From Novosphingobium sp. KA1 (lineage in GTDB: Bacteria > Pseudomonadota > Alphaproteobacteria > Sphingomonadales > Sphingomonadaceae), in assembly GCF_017309955.1 (NCBI RefSeq), contig NZ_CP021248.1, forward strand, positions 620,001-684,000: 64,000 bases of DNA, read 5' to 3'. Below, in pieces: positions 27,501 to 35,383 of the stretch. The notes below the pieces were generated by a model that saw only the letters and a list, made by a program, of their open reading frames with translations, was not told the DNA's origin and searched no databases. Position 1 is the first letter of the stretch; each line of letters begins with the position of its first letter. The translations under genes and the position numbers were made by a program.

Positions 27501-28394
27501 ATGCATGATGTGATCGTAATCGGCGGCAGCTTCGCCGGACAATCAGCGGCCATGCAACTCGCACGGGCACGTATGAACGTTTTGCTGATCGATGCAGGGT
27601 CACCCCGAAACCGCTTCGCAGAAGCCTCTCATGGGTTCCTGGGCCAGGATGGCAGAGCGCCTAGCGCCATCATGCGTGAGGCCGCTTCACAATTGATGCG
27701 ATATCCAACTGCGCAGGTCTTGCAGGGTACAGCGCAGGACGTCTCAGAGGAGGCCGACCGGTTTATCGTGCAACTCGCCGACGGTGCTGAGTATCAGGCG
27801 AAGCGGCTGGTACTCGCCACTGGCGTTTCCGATACTTTGCCCAGCATCCCTGGCATGGCGGAGCGATGGGGTGAAACCGTCCTTCATTGCCCGTACTGCC
27901 ACGGATATGAAGTCCGCGATCACCGGCTTGGAATTATCGCCACGAACCCGATGTCAGCGCATCAGGCTGCGTTGATCCCCGATTGGGGGCCAGCAACCTA
28001 CTTCACCCAGGGCATCCACGAGCCGGACCCGGAGCAGGCGATCTTGCTTGGTAAGCGCGGCGTCGTAATCGAGCGTGTTCCGGTCATTTCGCTCATCGGC
28101 GATGCACCCGGTTTGGATGCAGTGGAACTGGCGGATGGGCGCCTTATCGAGGTCGCCGCTGTGTTCACAGCACCGAAAACCAGACCCTCCAGCGCGATCG
28201 CCGAGCGTCTCGGGTGTCTCCTGGAAGATGGGCTGACTGGACCTTTCGTCAAGGTCGATGCTTGGGGAGCAACCTCCGTGCCCGGGGTTTATGCCGCCGG
28301 CGATGCGACCAGCCCGATGCACAACGCCACGGTCGCATCGGCATCGGGCGTGCTCGCGGGAATAGCAGCGCACCAATCCTTGATCAGATCGTAA
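27501..28394 (+). CDS. Thioredoxin-reductase-like FAD/NAD(P) oxidoreductase
   Basis: Protein of 297 residues: FAD-binding motif VIVIGGSFAGQSAAMQLARA at the N-terminus, redox-active CPYCHGYE (CxxC) near residue 134, and the C-terminal FAD motif GVYAAGDATSPMHNATVASA. It matches the TrxB-like group of oxidoreductases next to Rrf2 regulators. The NAD(P)-binding glycine motif in the middle is poorly conserved (LGIIATNPMSAHQAAL), so cofactor use is unclear. No thioredoxin gene adjoins. A strong terminator follows 6 bp after the stop. A diverged copy of its 3' end and terminator is found at 37.3 kb. Confidence 0.87.
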   Translation: MHDVIVIGGSFAGQSAAMQLARARMNVLLIDAGSPRNRFAEASHGFLGQDGRAPSAIMREAASQLMRYPTAQVLQGTAQDVSEEADRFIVQLADGAEYQAKRLVLATGVSDTLPSIPGMAERWGETVLHCPYCHGYEVRDHRLGIIATNPMSAHQAALIPDWGPATYFTQGIHEPDPEQAILLGKRGVVIERVPVISLIGDAPGLDAVELADGRLIEVAAVFTAPKTRPSSAIAERLGCLLEDGLTGPFVKVDAWGATSVPGVYAAGDATSPMHNATVASASGVLAGIAAHQSLIRS

Positions 28395-28400
28395 TCACGT

Positions 28401-28436
28401 GAAGCCTCTGACAGCTACCTGGCTGTCAGAGGCTTC
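28401..28436. terminator. Strong hairpin terminator after the reductase gene
   Basis: A perfect 15-bp stem, GAAGCCTCTGACAGC paired with GCTGTCAGAGGCTTC, with loop TACCTG. It begins six bases after the stop codon. No T-run. A decayed version of the same hairpin is at 37400-37443 in the duplicated segment. Confidence 0.75.
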
Positions 28437-29051
28437 ATTGACCGGTTGAGGTATGATTTTTCCGCATTAAATTACCGAATGGCAATCAAATCTCGGAAAG
28501 CAGGCGATCGCTTTTCAGGATCATCAATATAGCTCTTGGATCACCAGAAGAGGTGCATTGTCGCGAGAACCGACCCTCTGCAGCCGCTCCGCCTTATCAT
28601 TCTGGATGCCCAAGACTGGCCGGGAGCAGCGAATGGGTGTCCACATGCCTGCTCAGAACAAAGCACCGACGCAAAATGAGCTTCAATGCAGAGCCCACAA
28701 TGACTGCTTACAGGTAAACCCTGGAAGCCGTTGAATGTCCGGGAAGGGCGCGGTTTCCGACCGGCCGCTCTCGCTCAAATGGGCCTTCATGTCTTGACCG
28801 TAAGTTGACGGTCCGCTCCCATTGTCTGCAGTCAATTGAAGCAGGCTGCGTCCACGCGATTCAGAAACGATTCTTCAACGAACCGGCGCCCAAGCATCAT
28901 CCCCGGGTCGATGTCGTTTGGTGCCATCCGGCATGGGATTTGCTTTACTGGAGCAGTTCACCATCTGCATGGATCTCGCAACAGGTCGCCTCACTACGTT
29001 ACTCTGCGATTTCGATATTCGGCAGAGTGAGCCGTTCGTAGTGGTTCAATC
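28437..29051. other. Gap without recognised gene
   Basis: About 615 bp. The first roughly 90 bp (to about 28530) resemble 37440-37530 downstream of the TrxR-end duplicate. The rest holds short open frames on the plus strand (for example 28805-29041) with no family signature and scattered GACCGGC/GCAGC motifs like the degenerate repeats elsewhere. Nothing functional could be supported. Confidence 0.45.
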
Positions 29052-29516
29052 CTAGGGAACTCCTGCATCAAGTTGCATCGTGAAGCGCATCTTTGGGATG
29101 CAGATTGCTCCTTCGTGTTGGTAGAAGCCAATCGCCTTGTCGTTCCAGAGTGGCGTCTGCCATTCCAGCCGATCGGCTCCTTGTCTTAGCGCCATTTGAC
29201 GGACATGGCGCAGCAGGCGCCTGCCAACACCTTGTCCACGAAGGCTAGATGTTACGAAAAGGCAGTCGAGATGAGCCCAGCGAGTTCCGCGCCATAACGC
29301 ATAGTCGAAAGTCAGCGCAGCATATCCTGCAAGCTTGTCCGGCAGGGCAGCCACGACGATGCGCATGCCGCCCGTACTGTCGTCGAGCACCTGTAAAAGC
29401 TGCGCCTGCGAAATCGATGCCTCGCTTTTCTCGTAGCGCGCGTGGTCGCGGACCAGTGAGAGCAAGGCCTCGCCGTCTCCGGGCACTGCATCGCGGATCG
29501 TCGCGTTGTCGGTCAT
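29052..29516 (-). CDS. GNAT-family N-acetyltransferase
   Basis: Protein of 154 residues from the ATG at 29516 (MTDNATIRDAVPGDGEALLS). The acetyl-CoA-binding motif A is LDCLFVTSSLRGQGVGRRLL and motif B ends in WNDKAIGFYQHEGA. The start overlaps the rhodanese gene's stop by ATGA, so the two are coupled. The substrate is unknown; the resemblance is closest to the small diamine/phosphinothricin-like acetyltransferases. Part of the rhodanese-GNAT pair divergent from ftrA. Confidence 0.85.
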   Translation of the reverse strand: MTDNATIRDAVPGDGEALLSLVRDHARYEKSEASISQAQLLQVLDDSTGGMRIVVAALPDKLAGYAALTFDYALWRGTRWAHLDCLFVTSSLRGQGVGRRLLRHVRQMALRQGADRLEWQTPLWNDKAIGFYQHEGAICIPKMRFTMQLDAGVP

Positions 29517-29911
29517 TCGCCGACACGAAGGGCAAAGCCCTCGTCCAGCCAGCCAGTGACGCCGCCAGTCATGATCTTCACAGGCCGGCCCAATTCGGCC
29601 AGTCGTAGAGCGCCGCGCGCAGCACCGTTGCAATGCGGCCCGGCGCAGTAGGTCACGAATACCGTGTCGTCACCCCATTGCTTCATCTTCGAGGCGATGA
29701 TCTTGCCGTGCGGCAGATTGACGGCACCGGGCACATGTCCACGTGCAAAGAGCGTTGGGCTGCGCACATCGAGCAGCACGAAATCGGGCATGCGCGTCTC
29801 TAGCGCCTCGTGGACGTCCCAACAGTCAGTCTCGAAGGCGAACTGTGCGGCGAAATGGTCCCTCGCGGCAATGCTTTCGGCGGCGGGAATGACGGTGACG
29901 GCACTCTTCAT
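29513..29911 (-). CDS. Rhodanese-domain protein
   Basis: Protein of about 132 residues from the ATG at 29911 (MKSAVTVIPAAES). A single rhodanese domain is seen: PDFVLLDVRSPTLFARGHVP, GAVNLPHGKI and the active-site loop TYCAGPHCNGAARG with the catalytic Cys, ending in TGGVTGWLDEGF. It transfers sulfane sulphur or acts as a phosphatase-like fold; substrate unknown. It is the first gene of a two-gene unit with the GNAT gene and is divergent from the ftrA-type regulator, an arrangement often seen with FtrA regulators. Confidence 0.87.
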   Translation of the reverse strand: MKSAVTVIPAAESIAARDHFAAQFAFETDCWDVHEALETRMPDFVLLDVRSPTLFARGHVPGAVNLPHGKIIASKMKQWGDDTVFVTYCAGPHCNGAARGALRLAELGRPVKIMTGGVTGWLDEGFALRVGE

Positions 29912-29942
29912 AAGCGGATTTCCTTTCGCGATCCCGATTGCC

Positions 29943-29962
29943 GCAAGGGCGAACTGCCTTGC
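29943..29962. promoter_or_regulatory. Inverted repeat between rhodanese and ftrA genes
   Basis: GCAAGG-N8-CCTTGC lies midway between the divergent starts at 29911 and 29995, a plausible operator for the FtrA-type regulator. Based on symmetry only. Confidence 0.4.
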
Positions 29963-29994
29963 AATTGGCGCGAATGACAATATGCGTAGAGATC

Positions 29995-30954
29995 ATGCCA
30001 AAGTCTCCGCCATTGGTTGTTGCCCTGCTGTACGACGGGCTCTGCACGTTCGAATTCGGAATTGTCGCAGAGGTCTTCGGCCTGTCCCGGCCGGAGTTGG
30101 GTGCCGAGTGGTATCGCTTCGCCAGTTGCCCGATCGAACCCGGTCCTTTGCGGGCGCACGGCGGCTTCTCGCTCGTTCCCGACGGCGACATCGACCTGAT
30201 CGACAAGGCTGACCTGATCGTCGTTCCCGGCTGGAAAGGTGCAGAAGTCGCAGTTCCCGAAGATCTGATCGAACGGCTGACGCGGGCTCATGCGCGCGGG
30301 GCGCGGCTGGCTTCGATCTGCTCCGGCGCTTTTGTGCTGGCTGCGACCGGACTGCTGGACGGGGGCATCGTCACCACCCACTGGCGCTATGCCGAAGCGA
30401 TGCGACGACGCTTCCCGACGGTCGAGGTGGACGAAGCGTCCCTCTACCGGCAGGAGAACCGCATCTTCACTTCGGCCGGCAGCGCGGCGGGTATCGACCT
30501 CATGATCGAGATCGTGCGGCAGGACTTTGGCTCCGGCGCGGCGAATTCGGTGGCACGGCGGATTGTCATGCCCGCGCACCGCAGCGGCGGACAGGCGCAG
30601 TTCCTCGAACGTCCCGTCCGCACACGCCCGGACAGCGACCTGGCCCCTCTACTCGACCGGATAAGGCAGGAGGTACATCTGCCCTGGACGATCGCGCAGA
30701 TGGCGCAAGCCATGGGGATGAGCAAGCGTACGTTCGAACGTCGCTTTGGCGAAGCTACCGGGCAGGGACCTGGGGAATGGCTGATCTGCCAGCGCGTGGA
30801 CGCAGCAAAGGATTTGCTGGTGCGGACCAGCCGCCCGATGGAGGAGATCGCTTTGGCTATCGGCTTGGCAAGCGCCCACGCTCTGCGCCATCATTTCCGC
30901 CAGCGCGTGCAGCTTAGTCCGGTGGAGTATCGCAAGGCCTTTGCTCGTGGCTGA
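29995..30954 (+). CDS. ftrA: FtrA/GlxA-type AraC-family regulator
   Basis: Protein of about 319 residues from the ATG at 29995. The N-terminal half is a DJ-1/PfpI-like domain (LVVALLYDGLCTFEFGIVAE, ADLIVVPGW, LASICSGAFVLAATGLLDGG with the conserved Cys). The C-terminal half is an AraC DNA-binding domain (WTIAQMAQAMGMSKRTFERR, EEIALAIGLASAHALRHHFR, LSPVEYRKAF). This matches FtrA. It is divergent from the rhodanese-GNAT pair, which it probably controls. Its last 41 bp overlap the end of the convergent Nudix gene. An upstream ATG at 29974 would add 7 residues. Confidence 0.87.
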   Translation: MPKSPPLVVALLYDGLCTFEFGIVAEVFGLSRPELGAEWYRFASCPIEPGPLRAHGGFSLVPDGDIDLIDKADLIVVPGWKGAEVAVPEDLIERLTRAHARGARLASICSGAFVLAATGLLDGGIVTTHWRYAEAMRRRFPTVEVDEASLYRQENRIFTSAGSAAGIDLMIEIVRQDFGSGAANSVARRIVMPAHRSGGQAQFLERPVRTRPDSDLAPLLDRIRQEVHLPWTIAQMAQAMGMSKRTFERRFGEATGQGPGEWLICQRVDAAKDLLVRTSRPMEEIALAIGLASAHALRHHFRQRVQLSPVEYRKAFARG

Positions 30955-31426
30955 TGCGCTGGGCTAGGCGGGCGACTTCAGCAACATCGGCGCTCAGTTC
31001 AGATGTCATTTGGTCCAGATCCGCAATACGGATCCAGGACGCTTCCAGCGCATCGTCGGCCGCAACCGGCTCTCCCGATATCCAGCGGCACAGTGAGGCA
31101 ACAAGGATGTAGTGATGGCGCACATGATCGTCGTCGTCGCGATCGACCGCATCGAGCGCTGTGAGCACACAGATTGATCGCGCGGTCACGCCGGTCTCCT
31201 CGGCCAGTTCACGCTCGGTGGCGGCAGCGATACTTTCTCCCGCATCGATCTTTCCACCGGGAAAGCCCCACTTACCCGCGTCAGGCGGATTGGCTCGTCG
31301 GACAAGGAGCACCGTATCGTCCTTCAAGACAACCGCAATCGCGGCGGGCACTGGGCGCTTAATCAGGACACAGTCTCCTCTTGTGAATTGTTTGAACCGG
31401 CGATCCAACTTGCCATTCTCAGCCAT
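30914..31426 (-). CDS. Nudix hydrolase
   Basis: Protein of 170 residues with a complete Nudix box, GGKIDAGESIAAATERELAE followed by ETGV (residues about 56-79), which hydrolyses a nucleoside diphosphate linked to another moiety. The preceding VVLKDDTVLLVRRANPPDAG is typical of the ADP-ribose/8-oxo-GTP type. The first 27 residues (MAENGKLDRRF) are unlike the family and the true start may lie near the PVPAAIAVVL segment. Its 5' end lies inside the truncated dehydratase frame, suggesting that a deletion fused the two loci. It overlaps ftrA tail to tail by 41 bp. Confidence 0.88.
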   Translation of the reverse strand: MAENGKLDRRFKQFTRGDCVLIKRPVPAAIAVVLKDDTVLLVRRANPPDAGKWGFPGGKIDAGESIAAATERELAEETGVTARSICVLTALDAVDRDDDDHVRHHYILVASLCRWISGEPVAADDALEASWIRIADLDQMTSELSADVAEVARLAQRISHEQRPCDTPPD

Positions 31427-31514
31427 CCGTTTGGGCGCTTTCCTGGCAAAACCGAACTTCGGCTTCTAGGTTCGTCAGAGCGACCGCTGAGAAACCGGTA
31501 AGCGGGAGCATGGA

Positions 31515-31899
31515 AGAATTCGACCTTGGCATTACTGGCTTCCATAGCCGCGAGTTTCATCGGGTCCGCTGTCTCCGGCAGGCAGATTGTCACAGGCACG
31601 CGCGCCGCCTTTCCGGCGTGGGCCAACGCCAATCCGTGGTTGCCGGCGGTCGGTGCAATAACCCCGATTTCGCGCTCGTTCTGGCTGAGGTTCGCAATGA
31701 CGTTGGCCGCTCCGCGCAGCTTGAAACTGCCGGTGTTCTGCTGGTTTTCGAGTTTGAGGCGAACTTCCGTCCCCGTCATGCGCGTCAGCGCCTCGGATGT
31801 CTCCAACGGCGTGATCCGTATCAGCGGATTGATCAATTGCGCCGCCTTGAAAACGTCTTTTGCCGAGACGATGTGATCGGCGCTTTCGTTCTTGTCCAT
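31515..31899 (-). pseudogene. 5' fragment of threonine/serine dehydratase gene
   Basis: From the ATG at 31899 the product reads VFKAAQLINPLIRITPLETS, LKLENQQNTGSFKLRGAANV (Schiff-base Lys in SFKLRGA), APTAGNHGLALAHAGKAARV and TICLPETADPMKLAAMEASN. These are the N-terminal 125 residues of a PLP fold-type II dehydratase of about 320 residues. Homology stops near 31515; the open frame continues to 31363 as unrelated sequence through the Nudix start. The catalytic C-terminal half is lost, so it is non-functional. Confidence 0.8.
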
Positions 31900-31919
31900 G
31901 ATGCCCTACCAGAGAGTGC

Positions 31920-31951
31920 ATAGCCAGAAGGCTATATAGAGGTTTGGCTAT
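31920..31951. promoter_or_regulatory. Candidate ArsR-type operator
   Basis: ATAGCC-AGAA-GGCTAT (31920-31935) is a perfect inverted repeat, and GGCTATAT occurs again as a direct repeat at 31930-31937 and 31946-31953, abutting the ATG of the ArsR-family gene. It sits between this gene and the divergent dehydratase fragment, as expected for a self-regulated ArsR gene. Confidence 0.55.
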
Positions 31952-32290
31952 ATGGATTCGTCACACGCGTCAACGGCGGACTTGCTGCGCGCACTCGGGA
32001 ATGAACATCGCCTCACGATCCTGGGTTGGCTATCCGATCCCCGGGCGCATTTCCCCGAACAAAGGGACGGCGATCTGGTGGAGGATGGCGTGTGCGTTGG
32101 CTTCATCACCGACAAGATCGGCCTCAGCCAGCCAACCGTGACCAATCACCTGCAATATCTGTCGAAAGCGGGGGTCGTGACCTCGAAGCGCATCAAGAAC
32201 TGGGCCTTCTACAAGCTCGTTCCGAGCCGGATCGAGGAGGCGAAATCGGCGCTCGCCAGAATTACCGAGCGGTCGGCCGTTCTCAGGTGA
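31952..32290 (+). CDS. ArsR-family winged-helix regulator
   Basis: Protein of 112 residues: TADLLRALGNEHRLTILGWL, then FITDKIGLSQPTVTNHLQYL (recognition helix) and LSKAGVVTSKRIKNWAFYKL. The ELCVCDL metal-binding motif of classical ArsR is absent, so it is more likely a non-metal sensor such as those controlling metabolic genes. An extra insertion (residues about 29-45) precedes the HTH. The divergent partner was the now truncated dehydratase gene, which suggests its original target has been destroyed. Confidence 0.85.
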   Translation: MDSSHASTADLLRALGNEHRLTILGWLSDPRAHFPEQRDGDLVEDGVCVGFITDKIGLSQPTVTNHLQYLSKAGVVTSKRIKNWAFYKLVPSRIEEAKSALARITERSAVLR

Positions 32291-32379
32291 GCCATCCACC
32301 TTAAGTGAGTGCTGATTGGCAGCTTTCGGGATTTGCTCGTGTGGTGCCCAACGACCGAAATGGGGGCGGACGCAGCCTA

Positions 32380-32940
32380 TCACACCCGCCGCGATTCCGC
32401 CCGATTTCCACTCAAGAATGAATTCTCATCGTCCGTGTTGAGCCGTTCCAGCGCGGCATTGCGTCGGGGAAAGCGACCAAACCGGAGCACCTCATCTTGG
32501 TGTACCTGTGCAAAGGCGACCAGCTGGTTTGCGAAGGCCTTCAGCCGCTCAAAGCATTCCACACTTAGTCTTTGGAGTTCGAGGCTCTCCGCATGCATCA
32601 GAGGCATGTAGAAAAAATGCCGCTGAGCAAACGAGAGTTGCTCGTCCATGCCCTTGCCGACACCGTCCACCGCCAGCTTTTGTGCACGTTCGTCCGAGGC
32701 AAAGGCCGCGGCTGATCCCCGAAAGATATGCCGAGAGAATTGGTCCAGGACGATAATCAGAGCCAGCCTGCCGAGCGGGCTTTCTGCCCAATCATCGAGA
32801 TTTCCCGCAGCGGCCTCTTCCTGGAGTTTGCCGAAGCGAGTGCGCACGATTGGGTCAAGGCTGTCAGCGGCGCCGAACCAATCAGCTGGCGTGAGTTCGC
32901 GGAACCAGAAATCCAATACGCGGGCCTGTTCTGCATTCAT
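32380..32940 (-). CDS. DUF924-family protein
   Basis: Protein of 186 residues from the ATG at 32940. It shows the family's typical blocks: ARVLDFWFRELTPADWFGAA, SPLGRLALIIVLDQFSRHIF, FAQRHFFYMPLMHAESLELQ and the C-terminal FGRFPRRNAALER. DUF924 proteins are all-helical (tetratricopeptide-like) and of unknown function. The gene is complete. A longer frame to 33066 is possible but its extra residues are atypical. It is followed upstream by the stump of an old-yellow-enzyme gene on the same strand. Confidence 0.85.
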   Translation of the reverse strand: MNAEQARVLDFWFRELTPADWFGAADSLDPIVRTRFGKLQEEAAAGNLDDWAESPLGRLALIIVLDQFSRHIFRGSAAAFASDERAQKLAVDGVGKGMDEQLSFAQRHFFYMPLMHAESLELQRLSVECFERLKAFANQLVAFAQVHQDEVLRFGRFPRRNAALERLNTDDENSFLSGNRAESRRV

Positions 32941-33019
32941 CGCTTTGCCTTCTTTCCAGGAATAATCGGCAGGCAGGGACGCCCCTGCCTGCCAAAAGCC
33001 ATCATCTGACGGCAATCCC

Positions 33020-33258
33020 TCATGCAACCAGTGCGGGGTAGTCGGTGTAACCCTTTTCATTGCCACCGAAGAAGGTCATGCGATCAGCGTCATTGAAGGG
33101 CGCACCGGATTTCAGACGCTCCACGAAATCGGGGTTTGCGAGGATCAATTGCCCATAGGCTTCGAGGTCAGCAAGGCCCGAAGCGACGTCGGAACCGATG
33201 GTATCGCGTGCACGGCCTGGGCGGTTCACGATCAGGCTGCCGGTCCACAGTCGGCGTA
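33020..33258 (-). pseudogene. 3' stump of old-yellow-enzyme family gene
   Basis: The last 79 residues of an alkene reductase of the NemA/OYE family: LWTGSLIVNRPGRARDTIGS, DVASGLADLEAYGQLILANP, DFVERLKSGAPFNDADRM and FGGNEKGYTDYPAL. The FMN-phosphate-binding glycine region is partly present, but the catalytic barrel is gone. The frame is cut exactly at 33258, where the IS3 terminus begins. Confidence 0.82.
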
Positions 33259-33292
33259 TGATCTGCCCCCACCGAGTGGACCGATTGGTTTG

Positions 33293-34135
33293 TTAGTGCA
33301 TTAAGCTCATCACCGCCATATCCGGACGGAGGTGGAGCGAAGCGGAACCGGAGGCCGGATATGGCGGTGTCGCCGTTTCTGGTGCCGGCGGTCGGTAGCC
33401 CAGGCTGCTGTGAGGGCGAACGGTGTTGTAATGCCGCCGCCATGCCTCGATCAGTACCTTGGCCTCCGCGAGGCTGTAGAAGATCTCGCCGTTGAGCAGT
33501 TCGTCGCGAAGCGACCCGTTGAAGCTTTCGTTATAGCCATTCTCCCATGGTGATCCCGGTGTGATGTAGAGTGTCTTCACGCCGATCTGGCCCAGCCATT
33601 TCTGGACGGCGGTCGCGATAAATTCGCTGCCATTATCGGACCGTATATGTGCAGGCGGACCGCGCGAGATGAACAGGTCGGCCAGGGCCGCCAGAACATC
33701 CTCATGCTTGAGCTGCCGTGCAACGATGAGCGCCAGGCATTCCCTGCTGGCCTCGTCGATGATCGTGAGGATGCGGAACTTGCGGCCATCATGCGTCCGC
33801 CCCTCGACGAAATCGTAGGCCCAGACATGTCCCGGATATTCGGGCCGCAGGCGGATGCATGAACCGTCATTGAGCCACAGGCGTCCCCGCTTTGGCTGAC
33901 GCAGCGGAACCTTCAGCCCCTCACGCCGCCAGATCCGCTCAACCCGTTTATGGTTCACCGTCCATCCCGCATGGCACAGCAATGCCGTCACCCGGCGATA
34001 GCCATAACGGCCATATTGCTTCGCCAAAGCGATGATATCCTCTGTCAGCGCCTGTTCGTCATCCGCCCCGCGCGGCACCTTGCGTTGTGTCGATCGATGC
34101 TGACCCAGCACCCGGCATATCCGTCGCTCGGACAC
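33293..34135 (-). CDS. IS3-family OrfB transposase (copy 2)
   Basis: DDE integrase-type protein of 280 residues: HTH_21 region [20 protein letters not shown], first Asp in [20 protein letters not shown], second in [12 protein letters not shown], and Glu in [20 protein letters not shown], closing with [19 protein letters not shown]. It is normally made as an OrfAB fusion by -1 frameshifting from orfA; the region between the two frames (34136-34185) is intact. Confidence 0.9.
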   Translation of the reverse strand: MSERRICRVLGQHRSTQRKVPRGADDEQALTEDIIALAKQYGRYGYRRVTALLCHAGWTVNHKRVERIWRREGLKVPLRQPKRGRLWLNDGSCIRLRPEYPGHVWAYDFVEGRTHDGRKFRILTIIDEASRECLALIVARQLKHEDVLAALADLFISRGPPAHIRSDNGSEFIATAVQKWLGQIGVKTLYITPGSPWENGYNESFNGSLRDELLNGEIFYSLAEAKVLIEAWRRHYNTVRPHSSLGYRPPAPETATPPYPASGSASLHLRPDMAVMSLMH

Positions 34136-34185
34136 CGGAAGCTCTCGTCGTACATGATCGATGCAGCGCCGCCGCCGCGCAGGGC

Positions 34186-34464
34186 TCAGAAGTTTCCCTT
34201 GGCAGCCTCCTGCAGGATCAGCTTGTCCAGCGTCAGGTCCGAAATCGCCCGGCGAAGACGCTGGTTCTCTTTCTCCAGATCCTTCATACGCCGCGCCTGG
34301 TCCGTCTTCAGGCCGCCATATTCCTTCCGCCAGCGATAATAGGTTTGCTCGCTGACCGCGATCCGGCGGCAGGCTTCAGCCGTGCTCGCTCCCTGCGCCA
34401 GCACAATCTCAACTTCACGCAGCTTGCCGATAATCTCTTCCGGCTTGTGCTTCTTGCTCGGCAT
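34186..34464 (-). CDS. IS3-family OrfA (copy 2)
   Basis: HTH/leucine-zipper protein of 92 residues, identical in amino-acid sequence to OrfA at 13401-13679 but ending in TGA instead of TAA. The adjoining orfB is complete, so this copy is potentially active. Confidence 0.9.
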   Translation of the reverse strand: MPSKKHKPEEIIGKLREVEIVLAQGASTAEACRRIAVSEQTYYRWRKEYGGLKTDQARRMKDLEKENQRLRRAISDLTLDKLILQEAAKGNF

Positions 34465-34528
34465 TCATCGTCCCTTTCGTGGTCCAGACTATCATAGTCT
34501 CTGGGCCACTCAGCGGGGGGCAGGTCAG

Positions 34529-35356
34529 ACAGTGATCGCGGCCGGCCGCAACGCCAAGGCACTGGAAGGCAAGCTTGTCGGCATGATTGGCGGGGGAATG
34601 TATGCGGACTATCGCCGTATCGCGGCGCGAGATGTCGTCGCGCTTCCGGACGGCGCTAGCGCCGCTGATGGCGCGGCCATGTTCGTGAACCCGTTGACGG
34701 CTCTCGGCTTTGTCGAAACGGCCAGCAGGGAAGGCCACAAGGCTATCGTCCATACTGCTGCCGCCTCGAACCTCGGCCAGATGCTCCAAAGGGTCTGCCT
34801 CGCGGACGGCATTGCGCTCATCAACGTGGTCCGCTCGCCGGAGCAGGCGCAGATCCTGCGGGATATAGGCGCCCAGCATGTCGTCAACAGCCGGGACGAG
34901 GACTTCACCGCACAGCTCACGGCTGCGATCCGGGAAACCGGTGCGACGATCGCCTTCGATGCTATTGGTGGAGGGACGCTGGGTAGCGACATCCTTTGCT
35001 CGATGGAACGAGCCGCGGTAGAAAATTCGGGCAGCTACAGTCGCTACGGTTCGGACACGTTCAAGCAGCTCTACATCTACGGTGCTCTCGACCTTGCACC
35101 CACCACGCTCAACCGAATGACGTTCGGCTTTCAGTGGTCTGTCGGCGGTTGGTTGCTCTTTCCGTTCCTGCAAAAGGCGGGGTCGGAAGTCGCCGCCCGC
35201 CTGCGCGCGCGGGTCTTGGCCGAACTCACGACGACGTTCGCCAGCCGGTATACCCAGGTCGTCGGCCTGGGGCAGGCGCTGCAACCGGACGTCCTGCGCC
35301 GCTATGAACGCAAGGCGACCGGGGAGAAGTTCCTGATCGATCCTCGGCTCGGATAA
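34529..35356 (+). pseudogene. 5'-truncated zinc-binding alcohol dehydrogenase / quinone reductase
   Basis: About 275 residues remain of an MDR-superfamily enzyme of roughly 370: GMYADYRRIAARDVVALPDG, MFVNPLTALGFVETASREGH, then a nucleotide-binding segment AIVHTAAASNLGQMLQRVCL and DIGAQHVVNSRDEDFTAQL. The N-terminal catalytic GroES-like part is cut off at the IS3 end (34527). The open frame continues back into IS sequence, but that part is not homologous. Likely non-functional. Confidence 0.78.
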
Positions 35357-35383
35357 CCGCGGACTTCGCGACCTTAATATCGA

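Larger units (their letters stand above)
33259..34527 (-). mobile_element. Complete IS3-family element (copy 2)
   Basis: Termini TGATCTGCCCCCACCGAGTGG (left) and, on the other strand at the right end, TGACCTGCCCCCCGCTGAG form the inverted repeats of a 1269-bp element carrying orfA and orfB on the minus strand. The 3-bp flanks are GTA on the left and GAC on the right, so there is no target duplication. Together with the two different truncated genes it abuts (OYE stump and quinone reductase stump), this suggests recombination or adjacent deletion after insertion. Copy 1 is at 13338-13733. Confidence 0.88.

Noticed and set aside
34382..34528. Open frame joining IS3 sequence to the quinone reductase
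   Set aside because: The part before 34528 is antisense IS sequence, so it is a chance fusion across the element end.
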